Source: a bacterium (GTDB taxonomy: Bacteria; Krumholzibacteriota; Krumholzibacteriia; LZORAL124-64-63). Taken from it: 9,859 nucleotides of DNA. The stretch spans positions 1-9,859 of the forward strand of contig DAOVZQ010000050.1 in the NCBI GenBank assembly GCA_030635025.1, written 5' to 3'. The notes beneath the pieces were generated by a model. It saw nothing but the letters and a program-made list of their open reading frames with translations, had not been told where the DNA came from and made no database searches. A program made the translations under genes and the position numbers. This document shows positions 6,108 to 9,859 of the stretch, in pieces. Position 1 is the first letter of the stretch, and the number at the start of each line of letters is the position of its first letter.

Positions 6108-7298
6108 ATGGGTGAACTCAGACTGGGCTGGTTGTCGGATGTCCTGGGCGATTCGCCCACGTTGAAGTTGTCGGGACAGGCCAAGGCTCTGCTCGCTGCC
6201 GGTGAACCGGTCGTCAACCTGACCGCGGGGGAACCGGATTTTCCCACGCCGCGTCCCATTTGCGATGCCGCTCTCAAGGCCCTCGAAGACGGTCACATCG
6301 GTTACACGGCCGCCGCCGGTACGCCCGAACTGCGCCAGCGTGTCGCCGAGTATTACGCCGAACGCATGGGTGTGCCCATCAAGTCGAGCGAGGTGATCGT
6401 TTCGAACGGCGCCAAACAGGTTCTCTACAATGCCTTGTCCGTACTCTTGAACCAGGGTGACGAAGTCGCCGTGCCGGTACCCTACTGGGTGACGTATCCG
6501 GCTCAGATCACGGCTCTTCGAGCGCGCATGATTCCCGTCATTCCCACACAACCCGGCTGGAAGATCACCCCCGAAGACCTTGAACGCGCCGGTGCCGGCC
6601 GTGCCAAGGCGCTTATCTTCAATACGCCGTCGAACCCCTCGGGCGCCGTCTATACCCGCGCCGAGTTGGAAGATCTGGCCGATTACTTTCGCAAAACCAG
6701 TTTCTTCATCCTTACCGACGAGATCTACGAAGACCTGGTCTACACGGACGAGGGACACGTGCCCCTGATGACCCTGGCCCCCGACTTGCGTCACCGCATC
6801 GTGACGGTTTCCGGTCTGTCCAAGAGTTACGCCATGACCGGCTGGCGGGTCGGCTTCGGCATCGCGGACGAGAAGACCGTCAGCGCCATGACCCGGCTGC
6901 AGAGCCATTCGACAAGCAACGTCAACACCATCGCCCAGATGGCCTCGTTGGTGGCGTTCGATTGCCGCGACGAGGTCGAGACCATGTCACGCGCCTTCAA
7001 GCATCGTCGCGACGTGTTGGTCGAGGAGATGAGCGGCATTCCGGGTCTGGAGTTCACCGTGCCCGACGGAGCCTTTTACCTGCTGGCCGATATCCGAGGC
7101 CTGTTGGCCGAAGACCGACAGGTGGGCGGTTGCATGCGGCTGGCGGAGCACTTGCTCGCCGCCGAGAAGGTGGCCGTTGTTCCCGGCGAACCGTTCGGCG
7201 TGCCCAACCACCTGCGCTTGAGTTATGCCGATTCCGAGGATACTCTGCGCGAGGCCGGTGTTCGATTCAAACGGGCGCTAGAAACCTTCGGAGGATGA
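6108..7298 (+). CDS. Aspartate-type aminotransferase, class I, subgroup Ib (PLP-dependent)
   Basis: 396 residues, full length for subgroup Ib enzymes such as the Thermus AspC. The fold-type I landmarks are all present: NLTAGEPDFPTP (37-48), YTAAAGTPELR (66-76), SNGAKQ (99-104), W127 stacking on the cofactor, N176 in NTPSNPSG, D204 and Y207 around DEIYEDL, the Schiff-base lysine K239 in SGLSKSYAMTGWRVGF, and R370 in LRLSYA for the substrate carboxylate. It probably moves an amino group between aspartate and 2-oxoglutarate; some members also act on prephenate, which would connect with aroK, but I cannot prove that from sequence. The start has AGGAG (6098-6102) five bases upstream. Its last codons contain the ribosome site of obg, whose start is only one base past the TGA. 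Such genes are often labelled aspC or aatA. Confidence 0.92.
   Translation: MGELRLGWLSDVLGDSPTLKLSGQAKALLAAGEPVVNLTAGEPDFPTPRPICDAALKALEDGHIGYTAAAGTPELRQRVAEYYAERMGVPIKSSEVIVSNGAKQVLYNALSVLLNQGDEVAVPVPYWVTYPAQITALRARMIPVIPTQPGWKITPEDLERAGAGRAKALIFNTPSNPSGAVYTRAELEDLADYFRKTSFFILTDEIYEDLVYTDEGHVPLMTLAPDLRHRIVTVSGLSKSYAMTGWRVGFGIADEKTVSAMTRLQSHSTSNVNTIAQMASLVAFDCRDEVETMSRAFKHRRDVLVEEMSGIPGLEFTVPDGAFYLLADIRGLLAEDRQVGGCMRLAEHLLAAEKVAVVPGEPFGVPNHLRLSYADSEDTLREAGVRFKRALETFGG
7290..7295 (+). promoter_or_regulatory. Ribosome binding site for the TTG start of obg
   Basis: GGAGGA lies inside the last two codons of the aminotransferase, four bases before the TTG at 7300. It fixes this start, which gives the conserved Obg N-terminus F-V-D, and implies coupled translation. 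Confidence 0.75.
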
Positions 7299-7299
7299 T

Positions 7300-8319
7300 T
7301 TGAAGTTCGTCGATGTAGCCAAGATCAGCGTTACAGCCGGACGGGGAGGCGATGGGTGCGTCGCCTTCCGCCGCGAAAAGGGTGTGCCCAGAGGTGGACC
7401 CAGCGGGGGCAACGGGGGCCGTGGCGGATCGGTCTGGTTGGTATCGACCGACGAGACGTCGACTCTGCTCGATTTCCGCTACCGCCAGAAGTATGCGGCG
7501 GACAAGGGACAGCAGGGCAGCGGTTCGCGGCGGTCCGGAGCCGACGGCGCGGACCTTGAGATTCTGGTTCCGTGCGGCACGTCGATCTATGATGCCGATA
7601 CGGGTGATCTAATTTTCGATCTCACCGAGCCTCGTCAACGGTATAGCGTAGCGAAGGGCGGCAAGGGTGGCCGAGGCAACTACGAGTTCCGGTCGCCGCA
7701 GAGGCAGGCGCCCCTGATCTCGACACCCGGTCGACCCGGTCCGTCGTTGAACCTGCGTCTCGAACTCAAGCTCCTGGCCGACATCGGCCTGATCGGCATG
7801 CCCAACGCGGGCAAGTCGACCCTGCTCAGCCGATTGACGGCAGCCAAACCCAAGATCGCCGATTATCCATTCACCACCCTGGTTCCCAACCTGGGCATCG
7901 TCGACCTGGGCGACTATACCAGTTGCTCCATTGCCGACATCCCCGGCCTCATCGAGGGCGCCAGTGACGGGCGGGGGCTCGGCCACGAGTTTCTGCGCCA
8001 TGTGGAGCGGACGCGTGCGCTGGTCTATCTGGTCGATGTGACCGATCCCGCCCCGGTCTCGGTTCTGACAATCCTCCGCCAGGAACTGTCCAAGTACGGG
8101 CGCCGTCTGGCCGACCTGCCCTTCGTCGTCGTGTTGAACAAGTTGGATCTGGTCGACGAGGAAATGGTCGGACAAACCCGTCGAGAAGTTTCGGGTTGGG
8201 CCACCAACCACAGCACAGGAGAGCCTCTGCTCATCTCCGCCGTATCCGGGCAGGGCCTCGATCAGTTGCGCTACAAGCTTCGCGATCTCTATCAGAGCAC
8301 CGCCGAATCATCCTCCTAA
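7300..8319 (+). CDS. obgE: Obg family GTPase (ObgE/CgtA)
   Basis: 339 residues: the Gly-rich Obg fold (1-158) followed by a G domain (159-330), with no C-terminal OCT domain, which is optional in the family. Obg is an essential cytoplasmic GTPase that binds the large ribosomal subunit and links its assembly to growth and stress signals. The Obg fold shows GGDGCVAFRREKGVPRGGP (16-34), GGNGGRGG (36-43) and GGKGGRGN (120-127). The G motifs are G1 GMPNAGKST (166-174), G2 YPFTTLVPN (189-197), G3 DIPGLIEGA (213-221), G4 NKLD (280-283) and G5 SAVSGQGL (313-320), all intact. The usual G-E-E before the G domain reads G-P-S. The start is TTG. The common rplU-rpmA neighbours are absent; here obg follows the aminotransferase directly. 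Confidence 0.95.
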   Translation: MKFVDVAKISVTAGRGGDGCVAFRREKGVPRGGPSGGNGGRGGSVWLVSTDETSTLLDFRYRQKYAADKGQQGSGSRRSGADGADLEILVPCGTSIYDADTGDLIFDLTEPRQRYSVAKGGKGGRGNYEFRSPQRQAPLISTPGRPGPSLNLRLELKLLADIGLIGMPNAGKSTLLSRLTAAKPKIADYPFTTLVPNLGIVDLGDYTSCSIADIPGLIEGASDGRGLGHEFLRHVERTRALVYLVDVTDPAPVSVLTILRQELSKYGRRLADLPFVVVLNKLDLVDEEMVGQTRREVSGWATNHSTGEPLLISAVSGQGLDQLRYKLRDLYQSTAESSS

Positions 8320-8329
8320 AGGCGCGCTG

Positions 8330-8350
8330 TTCCCGACATCCTCCCGGGAA
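8330..8350 (+). promoter_or_regulatory. Small hairpin covering the dprA ribosome site
   Basis: TTCCCG (8330-8335) pairs with CGGGAA (8345-8350), six bp around a 9-base loop. The 3' arm contains most of the GGGAAGG (8346-8352) that serves as the dprA ribosome site. The stem is short and could be chance in GC-rich DNA. Confidence 0.35.
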
Positions 8351-8361
8351 GGCAACAATGT

Positions 8362-9276
8362 ATGAACGACATGCGTACCGACACGTCTGTGGACGACGTC
8401 TGGACCCTGCACTCCGGCGACGATGAGTGGCCACCCCTCTGGGACGAGGTTGATCATCCACCCAATAAGGCTCGCGGCAGCGGGCGTCGAAATGCACTGC
8501 GAAGACCGGCGGTGGCCATCGTGGGAACCCGCGCCGCCAGCACCCGCTCGTTGGCGGTGGCGCGCAAGTTGGCGCGAGACCTGACACGCGCGGGGTGGGC
8601 CATCATCAGCGGACTTGCGCTGGGGGTGGATGCCGCAGCTCACGAGGGCGCCCTCGAGGCGGAGGGCGTAACGGTGGGGGTCATGGCCACGGGTGTGGAT
8701 CGCACCTATCCGGCCCGCCACGTCCGCTTGCGCAAGCGCATCGAATCGCGCGGTTGTGTTGTTACCGAAGCTCCCGATGGCACGGCACCCTTGCCGTTCC
8801 TCTTCCCGCGCCGCAATCGCCTCGTTTCGGGGTTGGCGCAGGGGGTGATCGTGGTCGAGGCGCCCATGCGCAGCGGGGCCATGTCTACGGCCTATCACGG
8901 CATGGACCAGGGACGGGAAATATTCGCAGTGCCGGGGCCCGTAGACGACGACGGATGCCGCGGATGTCACCATCTCTTGCGCGAAGGTGCGCACATCGTA
9001 GAGTCCGCTCGGAATGTGATCGATGTTCTTGGGCGTCCCGATGGACGTAATCCCGACCTGGGTGAACCGCCGGATAATTTACTGCCGCTTGCCGGCTCCG
9101 CGGCCCGTTGGATCTGGGATCGACTTGACCTGACCGGTCTGCGTCTTTCCGAGTTGCGAGACCGCTGGGCAGGATCGGATTCGATCTGGCACGAAGGACT
9201 GATGGCTCTGGAGATTGCGGGTCTGATCGTTAGGTTGCCCGGCGGCGGGATCGCCCGTAAGATCTGGGTTCCATGA
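8362..9276 (+). CDS. dprA: DNA-processing protein DprA, short form lacking the N-terminal domain
   Basis: 304 residues. In transformable bacteria DprA binds incoming single-stranded DNA in the cytoplasm and loads RecA on it. The Rossmann-like core spans about 48-222: AIVGTRAAS (52-60), SGLALGVDAAAHEGAL (83-98), YP at 116-117, FPRRNRLVSGLA (148-159), VVEAPMRSGAMSTA (164-177), GREIFAVPG (184-192) and the closing L-x-x-G-A-H-I-V-E-S. A DprA-type winged helix follows (about 248-304). Before the core there is only a short acidic stretch with a remnant of the W/Y-P-x-L-x-x-x-x-x-P-P element (23-34), so the SAM/helix-hairpin-helix domain of roughly 60-70 residues found in many DprA proteins is missing; obg ends just upstream, so no room exists for it. 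Some conserved polar residues differ, such as His120 in place of Asn after Y-P. Start ATG has GGGAAGG nine bases upstream. Confidence 0.88.
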   Translation: MNDMRTDTSVDDVWTLHSGDDEWPPLWDEVDHPPNKARGSGRRNALRRPAVAIVGTRAASTRSLAVARKLARDLTRAGWAIISGLALGVDAAAHEGALEAEGVTVGVMATGVDRTYPARHVRLRKRIESRGCVVTEAPDGTAPLPFLFPRRNRLVSGLAQGVIVVEAPMRSGAMSTAYHGMDQGREIFAVPGPVDDDGCRGCHHLLREGAHIVESARNVIDVLGRPDGRNPDLGEPPDNLLPLAGSAARWIWDRLDLTGLRLSELRDRWAGSDSIWHEGLMALEIAGLIVRLPGGGIARKIWVP

Positions 9277-9304
9277 CGGCGAAGGACAAACGTTAGGGGG
9301 GACT

Positions 9305-9859
9305 TTGCTGCCAAGGAAGATCAGATGGGCTCTGGAGTACGCACTGCTCTGCGCTGTGTTTGCGCTGGCCAGCATACTGCCCGAGCGCTGGTTGGAAAGC
9401 GCGGGGCGCGGGCTGGGGCGTTTCGTGTTCCGGCACGTGGGGCTCCGCCGCAACGTGGCGCTCGATAATCTTTCACAAGCCTTCCCGGACCGCGATGTGG
9501 TGTCGCTCTGGGATCTGGCCGAACGCGTATATGCCAACCTGGGTGCCACACTCTTCGGATTTTTCACACTGGCTCGACTTACTCCGGCGCGGATTCGCGC
9601 TCGTGTCCGGTTCGAAAACACAGCCTATCTCGATGAGCTGCGGGCGGCGAACAAGGGCGCTCTGCTGATGACCGGTCACTTCGGGCACTGGGAACTGCTG
9701 GGGGCGGCCATGAGCGCCTACGGCTACCCGGCCAAGTATCTGGTGCGCACCCAGTCAAACCCCTGGGTCGACAAGTTGCAAAATAGGATCCGCGAGCGTG
9801 GTGGCCTGGGCGTGATTCGCGCCGACGCGTCTGTGCGCCAACTCATCCGCCACATCCGC
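9305..9859 (+). CDS. LpxL/HtrB-type lysophospholipid (lipid A) acyltransferase, N-terminal part
   Basis: The first 185 codons of a gene that runs off the right edge. The family transfers an acyl chain to lipid A precursors or related lipids at the inner face of the inner membrane. Residues about 8-25 form the N-terminal hydrophobic anchor (ALEYALLCAVFALASILP), followed by the family's N-V-A-L-D-N-L block (50-56). The catalytic H-x4-E motif is present as GHFGHWE, with H125 and E130, and a downstream R-T-Q-S-N-P element (148-153) matches the family's N-P block. The start is TTG, preceded by a run of G (AGGGGGG, 9295-9301); a CTG follows it directly. It begins 28 bp after dprA and is likely cotranscribed. 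Whether it is a lipid A enzyme or acylates another glycolipid is not decidable from this part. It implies an outer membrane. Confidence 0.85.
   Translation, partial: MLPRKIRWALEYALLCAVFALASILPERWLESAGRGLGRFVFRHVGLRRNVALDNLSQAFPDRDVVSLWDLAERVYANLGATLFGFFTLARLTPARIRARVRFENTAYLDELRAANKGALLMTGHFGHWELLGAAMSAYGYPAKYLVRTQSNPWVDKLQNRIRERGGLGVIRADASVRQLIRHIR

Noticed and set aside
6072..6908. Long open frame on the - strand (278 codons) antisense to the aminotransferase.
   Set aside because: It is a shadow of a GC-rich gene: the + strand frame has all aminotransferase motifs, and the - strand protein shows no recognisable domain and no ribosome site.
8308..8994. Open - strand frame of 228 codons across dprA.
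   Set aside because: The composition is typical of a reverse-frame shadow; the + frame is clearly DprA.
9273..9296. Seven-codon frame overlapping the dprA stop (ATGA) and ending just before the acyltransferase start.
   Set aside because: Too short to judge. It could aid translational coupling, but an ATGA at a TGA stop is common by chance.

Overview
The window is a GC-rich stretch of bacterial chromosome, densely packed with genes all on the + strand. It looks like a conserved housekeeping region and not a mobile island: I see no transposase, integrase, tRNA, CRISPR array or phage gene. A TonB-receptor-like outer-membrane barrel end and a lipid A-type acyltransferase indicate a diderm (Gram-negative) bacterium. 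High GC, frequent TTG starts and mostly TGA stops would fit one of the uncultivated FCB-type or related phyla, but the sequence alone does not settle the phylum.

Left part (1-4360): the C-terminal end of an outer-membrane receptor-like protein, then a small ComEA-type DNA-binding protein whose start codon lies in a perfect 11-bp hairpin. Next come a membrane-anchored PAS histidine kinase of the NtrB/ZraS type and, after a 184-bp gap containing several dyads, its likely partner, an NtrC-type response regulator. The regulator has three oddities: a GSFTSA motif where GAFTGA is expected, a Lys-His where the receiver usually has Lys-Pro, and a TAG stop exactly where the Fis-type helix-turn-helix normally has Tyr. 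Past the TAG the frame stays open for 41 more codons, strongly acidic, and ends just before a strong intrinsic terminator (4322-4360).

Right part (4404-9859): shikimate kinase (aroK), 16S rRNA methyltransferase (rsmD) and phosphopantetheine adenylyltransferase (coaD) overlap each other and form a translationally coupled trio. After 126 bp with a bulged hairpin come a subgroup Ib aspartate-type aminotransferase, the ribosome-assembly GTPase Obg one base after it, a short DprA lacking the usual N-terminal domain, and the start of an LpxL/HtrB-type acyltransferase that runs off the window.

How they fit together: aroK and the aminotransferase belong to amino-acid metabolism, coaD to coenzyme A synthesis, rsmD and obg to ribosome maturation. 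The receptor-like barrel and the acyltransferase belong to the outer membrane. ComEA and DprA act at the two ends of natural transformation, DNA capture in the periplasm and RecA loading in the cytoplasm. I found no clearly new multi-gene system. The best leads are the regulator with the in-frame amber codon and variant sigma54 loop, and the hairpins over the starts of comEA and dprA.
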